From: Serratia symbiotica
Lineage (GTDB): Bacteria > Pseudomonadota > Gammaproteobacteria > Enterobacterales > Enterobacteriaceae
Direction of reading: 5' to 3'
Assembly (NCBI GenBank): GCA_900155695.1
Contig: FUHL01000001.1
Location: forward strand, 434,001 to 498,000
Length of the DNA: 64,000 nt
In this document: one piece after another, positions 13,943 through 25,847 of the stretch
Position numbering within the stretch: the stretch's first letter is position 1
How the letters are laid out: every line of letters starts with the position of its first letter
The notes under the pieces: model-generated
Database searches by the model: none
Told to the model about the DNA's origin: nothing
What the model saw: the letters and a program-made list of their open reading frames with translations, nothing else
Program-made: the position numbers and the translations under genes

Positions 13943-14305
13943 TTATTTAACTTCAACAGCAGCACCCGCTTCTTCAAGAGATTTTTTTAAAGATTCAGCA
14001 TCGTCTTTACTTATGCCCTCTTTCAGCACCGCCGGAGCAGATTCTACTAGATCTTTAGCTTCTTTTAGACCTAATCCAGTTGCACTACGTACTGTTTTTA
14101 TAACAGACACTTTATTGCTGCCAATAGAAGCAAGTACAACGCAGAACTCAGTTTTTTCTTCAGCAGCTTCAGATGGTTTAGTCGTTACTGCCAAGGTAGC
14201 AGCAGAAACATTGAATTTTTCTTCCATCGCGGAAATTAACTCAACAACATCCATGATAGACATAGCTGCCACGGCTTCCAAGATTTGCTCTTTAGTAATA
14301 GACAT
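13943..14305 (-). CDS. rplL: ribosomal protein L7/L12 (bL12)
   Basis: Acidic stalk protein of the large ribosomal subunit that recruits translation GTPases. 120 residues against 121 in E. coli. The N-terminal dimerisation part begins [16 protein letters not shown], a short alanine-poor hinge follows near residues 37-50, and the C-terminal factor-binding domain carries [16 protein letters not shown]. It lies 65 bases after rplJ. The hinge is less alanine-rich than in E. coli, containing threonines and lysine, which is common under AT mutational bias. Confidence 0.98.
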   Translation of the reverse strand: MSITKEQILEAVAAMSIMDVVELISAMEEKFNVSAATLAVTTKPSEAAEEKTEFCVVLASIGSNKVSVIKTVRSATGLGLKEAKDLVESAPAVLKEGISKDDAESLKKSLEEAGAAVEVK

Positions 14306-14370
14306 AACAATTGTTCCTAAAATTTAGAAATAGTTCAAATACGTTATCAATAGCTAAGAAAGAGAGTAAC

Positions 14371-14868
14371 TTATGCCATTTCTTTCTGATCTCGTAATGC
14401 AGCTAAAGTGCGAACTAATCTGCCAGCAGAGGCCTCTTTCATGGTAGCCATTAGGCGTACAATAGATTCATCGTAAGTAGGCAGCATTGCCAAGCGGTCA
14501 ATTTTTTCCGCAGGGATGAGCTCACCTTCAAAGGCTGCAGCTTTCACCTCAAATTCTGCATTTACTTTTTCAAATTCTTTGAACAGACGAGCAGCAGCGC
14601 CAGGGTGTTCACTAGAAAATGCAATCAAGGTAGGACCGAAAAACGTGTCTTTTAGGCATTCAAATTGAGTGCCATCCACAATGCGACCAATCAAGGTATT
14701 GCGAACAACACGCATGTAAACGCCAACTGCACGACCTGCTTTGCGCAGTTCAGTCATTTTATCAACGGTAACGCCGCAATAATCTGCAATTACCGCCGAA
14801 AGCGCGCCTTTGGCTACTTCGTTGACTTCCGCAACAATTGCTTGTTTGTCTTGAAGATTTAAGGCCAT
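14371..14868 (-). CDS. rplJ: ribosomal protein L10 (uL10)
   Basis: Base of the ribosomal stalk, holding the L7/L12 dimers; in the family it also represses its own operon. 165 residues, the E. coli length. It begins [15 protein letters not shown] and contains the RNA-binding N-terminal domain ([20 protein letters not shown]). The C-terminal helix ([20 protein letters not shown]) binds L12. CGVTVDK replaces the E. coli SRGVTVDK, a minor change. The mRNA leader upstream keeps the L10 target structure. Confidence 0.98.
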   Translation of the reverse strand: MALNLQDKQAIVAEVNEVAKGALSAVIADYCGVTVDKMTELRKAGRAVGVYMRVVRNTLIGRIVDGTQFECLKDTFFGPTLIAFSSEHPGAAARLFKEFEKVNAEFEVKAAAFEGELIPAEKIDRLAMLPTYDESIVRLMATMKEASAGRLVRTLAALRDQKEMA

Positions 14869-15003
14869 TAGCTTTTTTCTCCTGGATTAACCGGAGTATT
14901 GCTCCGGGAACTCACCTCACTCAGTACCCAATAGAACATAATAAGGAAGTTGAGCGCTTTAATACGGTGAGTAGAATCCAGTAAAGATTATTAAATTCTT
15001 TAT

Positions 15004-15104
15004 GCTCTCACTCACCATCTACGCAGGCAGGAAGGATTAAGTACTGCATTATACACCTGCGATCTGCAACGGAGGCCTGTATAGGTCAGGTTTCAACCGA
15101 AAGT
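15004..15104 (-). promoter_or_regulatory. L10 leader: autoregulatory mRNA structure before rplJ
   Basis: Read on the minus strand, the rplA-rplJ gap keeps the E. coli L10-leader core. A CCTG-ACCTATACAGG-type hairpin and CCTCCG come first, then CGCAGG (complement of 15056-15061) pairing with CCTGCG (complement of 15022-15027), then TAGATGGTGA. In E. coli the L10-(L7/L12)4 complex binds here to block translation of rplJL. The rest of the 335-bp gap has no gene. Confidence 0.8.
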
Positions 15105-15203
15105 ATTGTTTTTTATAATAATATAAAAGTTAATAGTTCAACTTATTAGTTAGCATACTAAACAAATTTTAACCTTAAGTCAAAGTGATAATCGTACAGG
15201 CTA

Positions 15204-15905
15204 TTAGTTGATACAAATCAAGCCACTTGGATCGATAGTAATGCCAGCACCCATCGTAGTAGAAAGGCTTATTTTTTTGATGTAGGTGCCTTTAGCTTGA
15301 GATGGTTTTGATTTTTTTATCGCTACTAAGATAGCTTCCAGGTTCTCTTTTAACTTACATGACTCAAAGTTAATTTTACCGATAGTAGTATGGATAATAC
15401 CGTTTTTATCGTTACGGTAATATACTTGTCCCGCTTTAGCATTTTTTACTGCTTCAGCAATATAAGAAGTCACCGTACCTATTTTAGGATTAGGCATTAA
15501 TCCACGTGGTCCAAGGATTTGCCCCAGTTGACTAACAACACGCATTGCTTCTGGACACGAAATAACAACGTCGAAGTTCATTTCTCCTGCCTTTATTAAA
15601 TCTGCAAGGTCTTCCATGCCTACCATTTCTGCTCCAGCAGCTCGAGCTGCTGTGGCATTATCTCCTTGAGCAAATACTGCAATTCTTACACTACGACCAG
15701 TTCCATGCGGTAGAATAGTAGAACCACGAATGTTTTGATCGGATTTACGAGTGTCAATATCTAGATTGACTGATATATCAACGCTTTCTACAAATTTTGC
15801 AGTGGCTAGCTCTTTTAAAAGTGAAATGGCTTCTGTAATCTCATATTGTTTAGCACCATCAATTTTATCACGATTTATACGCATGCGCTTGGTTAGTTTA
15901 GTCAT
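15204..15905 (-). CDS. rplA: ribosomal protein L1 (uL1)
   Basis: Protein of the mobile L1 stalk near the E site; in the family it also represses rplK-rplA translation. 233 residues against 234 in E. coli. It begins [17 protein letters not shown], with conserved [29 protein letters not shown] and STTMGAG. It starts 4 bases after the rplK stop, so the two are translationally coupled. The C-terminus ([10 protein letters not shown]) differs slightly from E. coli but is full length. Confidence 0.98.
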   Translation of the reverse strand: MTKLTKRMRINRDKIDGAKQYEITEAISLLKELATAKFVESVDISVNLDIDTRKSDQNIRGSTILPHGTGRSVRIAVFAQGDNATAARAAGAEMVGMEDLADLIKAGEMNFDVVISCPEAMRVVSQLGQILGPRGLMPNPKIGTVTSYIAEAVKNAKAGQVYYRNDKNGIIHTTIGKINFESCKLKENLEAILVAIKKSKPSQAKGTYIKKISLSTTMGAGITIDPSGLICIN

Positions 15906-15909
15906 CTTG

Positions 15910-16338
15910 TTAATCCTCTACTACCAAACCCATGGAATGAGCAGTGCCTTCGATAGATCGTATGATAGCTTTAATATCTGAGCCCGTCATATCCGCAGCT
16001 TTATTTTCTGCGATCTCACGTATCTGAATACGTGTTACTCTACCTACTTTATTGCTGTTGGGTTTACTTGAACCAGATTTAATACCAGCTGCTTTTTTTA
16101 ATAAAATTGCCGCTGGTGGAGTTTTAGTAATAAAAGTGAAAGAACGATCAGAATACACTGTAATTACAACAGGTATTGGCAACCCTTTTTCCATGCTATC
16201 TGTTTTAGCATTAAACGCTTTACAGAACTCGATGATGTTCACACCTCGCTGACCTAAAGCGGGTCCTATTGGTGGGCTTGGATTAGCTAAACCCGCTGCA
16301 ACTTGCAGTTTAACATAGGCTTGTATTTTCTTAGCCAT
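15910..16338 (-). CDS. rplK: ribosomal protein L11 (uL11)
   Basis: Binds the GTPase-associated centre of 23S rRNA; in E. coli it is needed for RelA activation. 142 residues, the family length. It begins [16 protein letters not shown]. The proline-rich N-terminal domain ([16 protein letters not shown]) and the C-terminal RNA-binding domain ([19 protein letters not shown]) are both intact. Its leader carries a likely L1-binding hairpin. Because the relA in this window lacks its ribosome-sensing part, L11-dependent RelA activation is probably lost, which is inference. Confidence 0.98.
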   Translation of the reverse strand: MAKKIQAYVKLQVAAGLANPSPPIGPALGQRGVNIIEFCKAFNAKTDSMEKGLPIPVVITVYSDRSFTFITKTPPAAILLKKAAGIKSGSSKPNSNKVGRVTRIQIREIAENKAADMTGSDIKAIIRSIEGTAHSMGLVVED

Positions 16339-16353
16339 TTAAATATCCCATGT

Positions 16354-16388
16354 GGGTATTATTGCCTATGTACTATAATAGGCTCCCC
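16354..16388 (-). promoter_or_regulatory. probable L1-binding leader hairpin before rplK
   Basis: On the minus strand GGGGAGCCTAT is followed by ATAGGC and then AATAATACCC. ATAGGC (16378-16383) pairs with GCCTAT (16364-16369) over an 8-base loop, and outer GGG pairs with CCC. The asymmetric A/U-rich internal loop is typical of L1 targets on mRNA and rRNA. It lies 15-50 bases upstream of rplK. The assignment rests on shape and position only. Confidence 0.6.
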
Positions 16389-16489
16389 TTTAATATTGAT
16401 CGCAAAATAATATATGCAAAATAATTAAGTATAAAATTATACTCGAATTATTTTACTTTCACAAGCAGGTATATATTATATTAATATAA

Positions 16490-17041
16490 TTAACTATTAG
16501 CTTTTTCAACCTGGTTAAAATCTAATTCTACAGGTGTAGCGCGTCCAAAAATAGAAACAGAAACTTTTAATCTGCTCTTTTCGTAATCTACTTCCTCAAC
16601 GACACCATTAAAATCAGCAAATGGACCATCATTAACACGAATTAGTTCACCTGGTTCAAATAGTGTTTTAGGTCTAGGTTTATCACCAACCTGTTGTAGA
16701 CGATTTATAATTGCTCCCACTTCTTTATCGCTAATCGGTGCCGGACGATCGGAAGTTCCGCCGATAAAGCCCATAACACGTGGTACACTACGTACTAAAT
16801 GCCAACTTGCATCATTCATGAGCATCTGAACCAATACATAGCCAGGGAAAAACTTACGTTCACTCTTACGGCGTTGCCCACCACGAATCTCAACTACTTC
16901 TTCCGTAGGAACCATCACTTCGCCGAACAACTCTTCCATATGGTGCAGTCTGATGTGTTCACGTAGAGATTTAGCTACACGACCTTCAAAAGCAGAAAAC
17001 GCCTGAACAACATACCAGCGTTTTTTAGGAGCATCAGACAT
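16490..17041 (-). CDS. nusG: transcription elongation/termination factor NusG
   Basis: Links RNA polymerase to Rho and to the ribosome. 183 residues against 181 in E. coli. The N-terminal NGN domain begins [20 protein letters not shown] and includes [12 protein letters not shown]. The C-terminal KOW domain includes [20 protein letters not shown]. The start lies 1 base beyond the secE stop, so translation is coupled. It ends in two extra residues (NS). Confidence 0.98.
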   Translation of the reverse strand: MSDAPKKRWYVVQAFSAFEGRVAKSLREHIRLHHMEELFGEVMVPTEEVVEIRGGQRRKSERKFFPGYVLVQMLMNDASWHLVRSVPRVMGFIGGTSDRPAPISDKEVGAIINRLQQVGDKPRPKTLFEPGELIRVNDGPFADFNGVVEEVDYEKSRLKVSVSIFGRATPVELDFNQVEKANS

Positions 17042-17042
17042 T

Positions 17043-17426
17043 TTAGAGCCTCAAGCTAATAATAAAAGAAACAAAACGTACAAGAACACTATCTATGCCC
17101 CACAAAATCATTGACATTACGGCAGTTACTGCACCTACGATTAATGTAGTATGTCGCGTTTCTTGACAAGTAGGCCAAATCACTTTACGTATTTCAGTTC
17201 GCGCGTCGCGTGCAAATACAATAGATTCCTTACCCTTGGTTGTAATAAGAGCAACTGCACCTGCAATCGTAATGATTAGCAAAACTACCAGGCAACGTAA
17301 TGTTTGGTTTGAATCACAGTAATAATAATTACCGATGATAGCCACTAATAAAAGTATTGCAACGATTACCCACTTAATTACTTCCAGGTAGCGCCTACTT
17401 CCCGGAAAATCAGAATTTGCACGCAT
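17043..17426 (-). CDS. secE: protein translocase subunit SecE
   Basis: Essential small subunit of the SecYEG inner-membrane channel. 127 residues, the E. coli length. It has three membrane segments: two N-terminal ones ([17 protein letters not shown] and [17 protein letters not shown]) and a C-terminal one after the conserved amphipathic [20 protein letters not shown]. It is first in the secE-nusG pair, opposite the tRNA cluster. The usual upstream neighbour tufB is missing. Confidence 0.97.
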   Translation of the reverse strand: MRANSDFPGSRRYLEVIKWVIVAILLLVAIIGNYYYCDSNQTLRCLVVLLIITIAGAVALITTKGKESIVFARDARTEIRKVIWPTCQETRHTTLIVGAVTAVMSMILWGIDSVLVRFVSFIISLRL

Positions 17427-18205
17427 AAAATACCTATTTCAATAATCTTGAAGAATGCAGAGTGCCTCGTAATGCGAAGCACAGTAAACTAATTAAATAC
17501 TATATTCTAGTTTTGAGATATATAAAACGAGTAGGCATAAACCATACTCTATAATATCCTATCGTTCCAGTCATGAAAAATTATAAGATTGATGTTTAAT
17601 TAGATGCTTGCTATTAATATCGCAGGATGTAAAATTATTCTATTTTTTACATTTTTAACTTAAAATATTATCTAGTAATCATACATTTATTTCAAATACA
17701 TGTATCTATAGGCATAAGTACGATCACGTTTCCGAATCTAAACATTTGTATAATATAATCCATTGTAATCAGGTTACTTAAAGTAATGCTGATAGGTCTC
17801 TATTTATATAGTTTGTTTTTATCTCTATGCACTTCATGTGCTTAAGGGTTAGTGATAAAAAAAAGTAGAACTGCAGGCGGTAATGATTTAAATATTAAAT
17901 GCTAACTACTCTCCATTATTACATAAGCATTGAGCTATAGGTATTACATTAGCATTAGTGAATACCACTCGAAGTGCATTTTAACCTACTATAAATTTTA
18001 GTGATAATCATGACAATTATAGCACTAAAAAAAGCATGCCTACCATGATAGGAATAGCCTGTAGTAATAATACTAGTTTAAATTTTAAGTATTGCGTCTT
18101 ATCTCTTCAGGAAATACGGATAAATTTCCAGCATTACTTAAATAGTATGAATATATCGAGTACACATTAAAAAAGGTATGAAAGGTGAACAAAAGTGATA
18201 TGTGA
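17427..18205. other. gene-free stretch where tufB is expected
   Basis: In E. coli tufB lies between thrT and secE. Here 779 bases of AT-rich DNA fill the place and I see no trace of elongation factor Tu motifs in any frame. Any secE promoter would lie here, but I cannot point to a convincing one. Confidence 0.7.
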
Positions 18206-18278
18206 TGCTGATAGGCAGAATTGAACTGCCGACCTCACCCTTACCAAGGGTTTACTCTACCGACTGAGCTATATCAGC
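18206..18278 (-). tRNA. thrT: tRNA-Thr (GGT)
   Basis: The RNA begins GCTGATATAGCTCAGTCGG and folds as a complete cloverleaf. The anticodon is GGT in TTGGTAA, and the 3' part (GCAGTTCAATTCTGC) forms the T arm. It is nearly identical to E. coli thrT. The gene does not encode CCA; TCA follows the discriminator A. It reads ACC/ACT codons. Confidence 0.97.
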
Positions 18279-18284
18279 AAATCT

Positions 18285-18359
18285 TGGAGCGGGCAGTGGG
18301 GATCGAACCCACATAATCAGCTTGGAAGGCTGAAGTAATAGCCATTATACGATGCCCGC
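18285..18359 (-). tRNA. glyT: tRNA-Gly (TCC)
   Basis: Cloverleaf with acceptor GCGGGCA paired to TGCCCGC, anticodon TCC within CTTCCAAG, and CCA encoded at the 3' end (18285-18287). It matches E. coli glyT. It lies 6 bases upstream of thrT, so the two form one transcript. Confidence 0.97.
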
Positions 18360-18681
18360 CGCATCTGATACCGAGCTACCAATGTATTAATCTTTAGTAT
18401 TATTCTTAACATTCTAAATTTATTTATTGCTCAATATATTTTAAGTCCGCCATACTTAAATATGGTAATGTTTTTAAAGGAAAACGGGAAATTTTTATTA
18501 CATGATTAATAATAATCCGGTTATATTATTTCAATAATCTTATTAGCATGTATCTTGTTTAATCTTGGCATTAATAGATCACACAAATATAGTAAAATTA
18601 CGAACTAATAGTTTTGTACTTGTCTGAAAATTGAGTGAATAATTTGTCCTCATGTAAAGCTGTGAGCTTTACAATATTTTA
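18360..18681. other. gap inside the tRNA cluster
   Basis: 322 AT-rich bases separate tRNA-Tyr from tRNA-Gly, where E. coli has only a short spacer. I see no gene or relic. It may hold a promoter for glyT-thrT, but none is evident. Confidence 0.6.
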
Positions 18682-18763
<82 letters not shown>

Positions 18764-18790
18764 AAATTTAAGGTTCACTATCATTGCAAA

Positions 18791-18866
<76 letters not shown>

Positions 18867-20198
18867 ATTAATTTGATAATATTGTAAAAAATATTTTATG
18901 CTTATGCAACTGAAATTTCGTTATGGTTTAAATTTCTATTTACAAGTAGAAATTTTTATATAATTTAACCTTCTTAATGGATCATCATTATATATCATTT
19001 TCGACTATCACTAATGATCATAGATCTTTGATCTTGTTTAATCAACTTTTAATTAGTTAGTAGCGCTAAAAATTAGCAAAAATTTATAAAATAAAATATT
19101 TTTTAAGTTTTTACATTAAAACTTTAAGAACATTAAATTACGCATGTGCTTTAAATCATATACGTCTATAGATCTGGCGCATCCTAAATAATATCTCTTG
19201 TGATATATTGATTGAAGTAAATAAAAAATGTCACTATAAGTCATTGTTGCAGTGCAAGTCAGTATATCTTGCATAAATAGTGAAGTATAATCAATAAATA
19301 AATATCTCGATAACTCTTATAAATAGGATAGGCAATGATGAATATCATTAGCCATTAAAATCGGATAATAGCCGGAATAAAATTCTATAATTAAGCTACT
19401 TGTGAAACAGTAGTGTAGTCATGTAGAAAATGCCTAACATCATCAGTAACTATTATAAGGTTGAATGTTAAACATTGACTATATTGTTATAATGATACGA
19501 GTTTAAATTTTTTCATTTAGAAAAATTTTATTTATTTAAAAATCTTTAGTCTGATTTTTATCGTCATAATTTCTAATGATCATTCTTAACTACTATTTTA
19601 TACCTTGTTAATGATATATTTTTATAATTTTTTATTAATCTAACATGAATGAATTCTAATGCATACTAATGGATAGCTTATAAAGATATAAATTATGCGA
19701 TCGTGAGACACAATAGCTAAATTTCAGAATTTCCTTATTGAAATTCTTAAAAAATTATCACTGAATACAATTACAAAATTAAATATATTAGCATAAACAT
19801 TACACGCTTTCAAGAATTATGCGAATAATATAAATTATCAAATTTATAGATCGTATCTTTCACACATTAATGTTAGTTTTTAATAAAGATGCGCTTATAA
19901 TTGTTCTTTAAGAGAATAGCAATTCTCGCCCTTCTAGGGATACGTGAATAACATCAGTTTTTATAAATTTACCATGTCATGTGATTTCATCTGTTATCTA
20001 TCCATTAAACATTAGCAGTATTATAATATCTAAATTATTATTTGTAAAAATACTTAAAACCATTATAATATATTAATTAAGATCTTATTCTAAAATTACT
20101 TATTAAATCAGTAATGATATACAGTATACAGATTTTTACCATTTTGAACTTCTCTCCTAATTCTTTCTGATCTGCATTACAAGGCAAAAGTTTAACAT
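18867..20198. other. gene-free stretch between thrU and coaA
   Basis: About 1.3 kb of AT-rich DNA between two divergent units. No gene, RNA or clear repeat is recognised. Promoters for coaA and for the tRNA cluster must lie here. Confidence 0.65.
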
Positions 20199-21149
20199 AT
20201 GATACAAGATCAAAAATATTTAGAAACCTATTATTTTAAGTTCAATCGTACTCACTGGAGTACATTACGAGATTCAATGTCAATGCGGTTAACAGAAGAA
20301 GATCTCATTAAACTAAAATTGATTAATAAAGATATCTCCTTAGAGGAAGTTACAACAATTTATCTACCGATTTTAAAAATACTAGATTTGTATATCAGCA
20401 CTAATTGGCGTCAAAAGGCTCTTATACAAGAATTTATTGGCACTTGTAACAGAAAAACTCCCTATATCATTGGTGTTACTGGTAGTGTTGCAGCAGGCAA
20501 AAGTACCATTGCACGTTTATTGCAGGCAATACTCAGTAATCTTGCGGAGTACCGCAGCGTAGATGTAATCACTACAGATAACTTTTTATATCCTAATAAA
20601 ATATTAAATGAACGGGGATTAATGAAAAAAAAAGGATTTCCCCAATCTTACGATATGCGTAGTATGTTAGAATTTGTTCAAAAAATAAAATCTGGAGCTA
20701 AAAAAGTAACTACTTCAATTTATTCGCATATGATTTATGATATACTTCCTAATGCTAATAAGGTCATTAGACAACCAGATATTCTAATTCTAGAAGGGCT
20801 TAACGTATTGCAGCATGAGATCGATGGATTCAACAATCCACACCGTATATTTATTTCTGACTTTATTGATTTTTCAATTTATGTCGACGCGCCCGAAATA
20901 TTATTACAAAATTGGTATATTAATCGCTGCTTAGAATTTCGTAATAGGGCATTTTATGACCCTACTTCTTACTTCTACAACTATACTCAAATCTCGGAGG
21001 ATGAGGCAGCTAATATAGCTATACAGATATGGAATGAAATTAATAGTACGAATTTAAAAGAAAATATATTGCCAACGCGTAAACGCGCAACTCTAATTCT
21101 TACCAAGAGAATAAATCATGAAATAGATTGTATACATTTAAGAAAATAA
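20199..21149 (+). CDS. coaA: pantothenate kinase
   Basis: Type I pantothenate kinase, the first and rate-limiting step from pantothenate to coenzyme A. 316 residues, exactly the E. coli length. The P-loop [12 protein letters not shown] is at about residues 94-105, followed by [22 protein letters not shown], and [14 protein letters not shown] with the YINR motif. The gene is convergent with birA-murB, as in E. coli. Keeping coaA suggests the cell makes CoA from pantothenate of its own or of the host. Confidence 0.98.
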   Translation: MIQDQKYLETYYFKFNRTHWSTLRDSMSMRLTEEDLIKLKLINKDISLEEVTTIYLPILKILDLYISTNWRQKALIQEFIGTCNRKTPYIIGVTGSVAAGKSTIARLLQAILSNLAEYRSVDVITTDNFLYPNKILNERGLMKKKGFPQSYDMRSMLEFVQKIKSGAKKVTTSIYSHMIYDILPNANKVIRQPDILILEGLNVLQHEIDGFNNPHRIFISDFIDFSIYVDAPEILLQNWYINRCLEFRNRAFYDPTSYFYNYTQISEDEAANIAIQIWNEINSTNLKENILPTRKRATLILTKRINHEIDCIHLRK

Positions 21150-21190
21150 TCAACTAAAAATTAGAGATATCTATTTTATTAATCCAAGTT

Positions 21191-21997
21191 TTACTTTGCG
21201 CTACGTAAAGAGATTTCTCCTCCAATGAAGGAGGAAATTACACCTTTATGCTCAAGTAGTAAAGCTCCATTTCGATCAATTCCTCTAGCAATTCCTAATA
21301 TCTGTTGTTCGCCCATGAGGAGCTTAACTGGCCTATTAATAAAGTTATCTAATGAGTCCCAACGTGCTACAAATGGTGTTATTCCATCATGCTCAAACTG
21401 CTTCATAGACTTTCGCAAATTATTGAGTAAAGTTGCAGCAAGCACATTGCGATCAATACTAATCCCTGCCTCTTGTAGATTAATCCACTTTTGATGAATG
21501 AAATCAACATTAGTATTATACATTGCTAAGTTTATGCCTGCACCCATCACTAGATGAGTAGTATCTCTCTTTGTTTCTATAAGTTCAACCAATATACCTG
21601 CTAATTTACGATCATTAAGATATAAATCATTGGGCCACTTAACCCGTACATCTTCTGCGCCTATACACTGTAAAGCTTCAGCTAGCACAATACCCACTAC
21701 TAAACTGAGTCCTACAGTAGATAATCGACTGCGTTTTAGACGCCAGAACATAGATAAATATAGATTAATGCCAAACGGGGAAATCCATTGCCTTCCGCGA
21801 CGACCTCGACCAGCCTTTTGGCACTCTGCAATACAGGCATCACCAGACTGAAGCGTACAGATACGATCTAGTAAATATTGATTAGTTGAATCTACTACTG
21901 GTAAAATAGTTACACGTTTATCTTCTAAAAGATGAAGTATACGATCTGTCTCCAGTAATTGTATTGTATTTGAAAGGTTATGTCCCTTCATTGACAT
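21191..21997 (-). CDS. birA: biotin-protein ligase BirA lacking the N-terminal DNA-binding domain
   Basis: Activates biotin with ATP and attaches it to biotin carboxyl carrier protein. 268 residues against 321 in E. coli. The catalytic domain is complete: DSTNQYLLDR, the biotinyl-AMP loop AGRGRRGRQW, VKWPNDLYL, GRKLAGIL-type DRKLAGILVELIE, and the C-terminal SH3-like part ending GGEISLRS. The winged-helix domain that binds bioO in E. coli (about residues 1-60) is missing. Similarity starts at IQLLE, just after the E. coli wing. A strong AAGGAAG lies about 7 bases before the ATG, so the short form is likely the real product. The protein should be a ligase only, not a repressor. The 110-bp murB-birA gap may hold the eroded remains of the lost domain. 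Confidence 0.96.
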   Translation of the reverse strand: MSMKGHNLSNTIQLLETDRILHLLEDKRVTILPVVDSTNQYLLDRICTLQSGDACIAECQKAGRGRRGRQWISPFGINLYLSMFWRLKRSRLSTVGLSLVVGIVLAEALQCIGAEDVRVKWPNDLYLNDRKLAGILVELIETKRDTTHLVMGAGINLAMYNTNVDFIHQKWINLQEAGISIDRNVLAATLLNNLRKSMKQFEHDGITPFVARWDSLDNFINRPVKLLMGEQQILGIARGIDRNGALLLEHKGVISSFIGGEISLRSAK

Positions 21998-22107
21998 AAT
22001 GAATCTTCCTTCTTTAATTTGTGGTTAGTCACAAGATATTCTTATTAAGCTAATTTTTTATCTTAAATAGAAGATGCAATCAGCGCATAACAAAATAAAT
22101 TTAAACG

Positions 22108-23166
22108 TTACTGAACCTGTCCGTTCTTGCACGACAATACCTCTATTGCATTTAACTCCCCCATTGCACCTATAAAACGTACTTCAGGTTCTAGCCATAT
22201 ATCAAATCTAGATGCAACTGAGTTTCGTATATAGCGGGCTAAATCGACAACATCTTTGCTAGTGGCATTGTTCTCATTGACTAAAATTAACGCTTGATTG
22301 CGATATACAGCAGCTCCACCCACTCTATATTTATTTAACTCGTATTGATCAATTAACCAACCTGCAGATAATTTAACTTGTCCATTTGCCTGCGGATAGT
22401 GCGGCATACTCGAATATTTAGAGATTAATGATGAAAATTTCGCTGCGCTGACTAGCGGGTTTTTGAAAAAACTACCGGCATTCCCGATATTATGGGGATC
22501 CGGTATTTTCTTTCTACGAAGTGAGCAAACAAAATGAAAGATTAGATTTGGCGTTACAATTGCTGGATCAAGCTGACTTAAAGATCCATATTCTAGCATT
22601 GGCTGCCACTTCTTTTTTAAGCATAAACCAAGAGCAACGATAATATATCCGGTTTGAAATTGATGTTTGAAAATACTTTCTCGGTAACCAAAACCACACT
22701 CAGCTACCGGAATTCGATCAATAGCGCCAGTAAATAAATCTAATAAATCAACATATTCACAAACATTTTTTAATTCTATGCCGTAAGCACCGATATTTTG
22801 AATAGGTGCGGATCCAACTAAACCAGGAATGAGTGCTAAGTTTTCCAATCCAGCAATGCCAATTTTCAAAGTATGACAAACCAGATTATGCCAATTTTCA
22901 CCAGAACTTACATGAACGTGCCATGCATAAAGTTCTTCTCGAATATGTATACCTTTTAATTGATTAATCATTACTGTACCAGAAAAGTCTTCAAGTAATA
23001 ATACGTTACTGCCCTCACCTAGAACTAACAGTGGCATTTTACGATTTTGAGTTTGTTGCCAGACTTTAAGCATTAATTCAATTCTATCGACTACGATAAG
23101 ATCTGCTGCTTTTACTGCAAGTGAAAATGTATTACGATACTTTAAAGATGTGCTTGTTATAGACAT
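22108..23166 (-). CDS. murB: UDP-N-acetylenolpyruvoylglucosamine reductase
   Basis: Second committed step of peptidoglycan precursor synthesis, using FAD and NADPH. 352 residues against 342 in E. coli. It shows the FAD-binding LVLGEGSNVLLLED, the family motif GLENLALIPGLVGSAPIQNIGAYG, GYRESIFK, NAGSFFKNP with the catalytic serine, and LEPEVRFIG with the catalytic glutamate. It is upstream of birA, as in E. coli, but separated by 110 bases instead of overlapping. The last ten residues go beyond the E. coli end. Confidence 0.98.
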   Translation of the reverse strand: MSITSTSLKYRNTFSLAVKAADLIVVDRIELMLKVWQQTQNRKMPLLVLGEGSNVLLLEDFSGTVMINQLKGIHIREELYAWHVHVSSGENWHNLVCHTLKIGIAGLENLALIPGLVGSAPIQNIGAYGIELKNVCEYVDLLDLFTGAIDRIPVAECGFGYRESIFKHQFQTGYIIVALGLCLKKKWQPMLEYGSLSQLDPAIVTPNLIFHFVCSLRRKKIPDPHNIGNAGSFFKNPLVSAAKFSSLISKYSSMPHYPQANGQVKLSAGWLIDQYELNKYRVGGAAVYRNQALILVNENNATSKDVVDLARYIRNSVASRFDIWLEPEVRFIGAMGELNAIEVLSCKNGQVQ

Positions 23167-24464
23167 AATTTTTAAAACTCATAGATAAGTCATCTATACC
23201 TAGTTATTTAATTTGACAATTATTACTAGTATTTATTAACTAATAATATTTATTAAAAAACAATAAAAACATTTTTCTATATAGCAAAATGTTTTTATTG
23301 CCGTTTTTCTTCGCAAGGCAATTTTTTTCACAAACACAAAATAAATAATCTGACGAAATATCTTTCGATGTATATTGTTATTAAATTCATACTTCAATTG
23401 ATGCTATTAATGCAGTAATACTATTAATTACTCTAGGTTTGGTAATGTAATGATATATTCAATACTAAAGGATATTATTAAGCAATAATAATCATACTCT
23501 ATCTTAATAATAAATATTAAAAACGAAAAAATTTTAAAAATATTATATATCAAGCTCATGCATTGAGCACGTTATCTTAAACAATAGATTTGAAAAGTAT
23601 AGTTTAATTAAACATTAAATTTGATTGCATCATAGACAAAATTAACTGATTAAAGTTGAGATATAAGATGATTTAAAGATTATTATTTATTCAATAATTT
23701 ACACCAGGAAATTATATACATTTCACTTACAAAATTTTAATTTTATTACTGCACTTTTATCTAATGCTACATAAATTAGCGCGAATTACATAATCGTTAA
23801 TAATATGTTAGGAGCAGAAAAGGATATATATTTTTTTAATTTATTATCTAATGTAATAGACATTAAATTTTAAATTTAAAATATATGTTTTAATTAAATA
23901 CAGAGGCATATAAAATTATATAGAAAATTTTAATTAAAAATTCAAATATAGAGAATGCTGTAACAATATTTCGATTTAGTTAATCTAAGCAAGATGAGTA
24001 TCCAGTAATTTTAAATCATTGATAAAAAAAATAAAGAAAATCATATAAATTTAATAAGTTAAATATAGTAAATTACTAGATATATTTAATGCTGATTCTC
24101 CTTTAATTTCTTATTAAACCTTTAATTTCTTATTAAGGAGGATATGATAATACAATATAGAGCCGCAAGTTTTCAATAAAAAAATGATGTTATATCAATT
24201 AGCCAAAACCAAAATAGCGGGAATTATTTTATTTAATAAATAAATTAACGTAATTTTAAATAACTGACAATACTAAGTATTTGAATATACTTATTAAGAA
24301 CCATTTATGCCAATGTTGAATGTGTATTTAGTAAAAATATTTACTGATATTCTTTTCATAACTATTCACTATTTCACTACAAATTAACAAAATATTAGCG
24401 GCACCACTATAGATTGAGCCTACAATCCTATACAAATATAGATATTGAAATAAACATTTTGTTT
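23167..24464. other. gene-free stretch between murB and trxB
   Basis: About 1.3 kb, very AT-rich. In E. coli an rRNA operon precedes murB; I see no rRNA sequence here. It contains the tandem duplication at 24100-24136. The order changes from the 90-min to the 20-min E. coli region across this gap, so it is a rearrangement junction relative to E. coli. Confidence 0.65.
24100..24136. repeat. two-copy tandem repeat, 19-bp period
   Basis: CCTTTAATTTCTTATTAA occurs at 24100-24117 and 24119-24136 with one base between. The outer bases (TTCTCC before, GGAGGA after) can also pair, giving a possible stem around the repeat. Confidence 0.8.
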
Positions 24465-25847
<1,383 letters not shown>

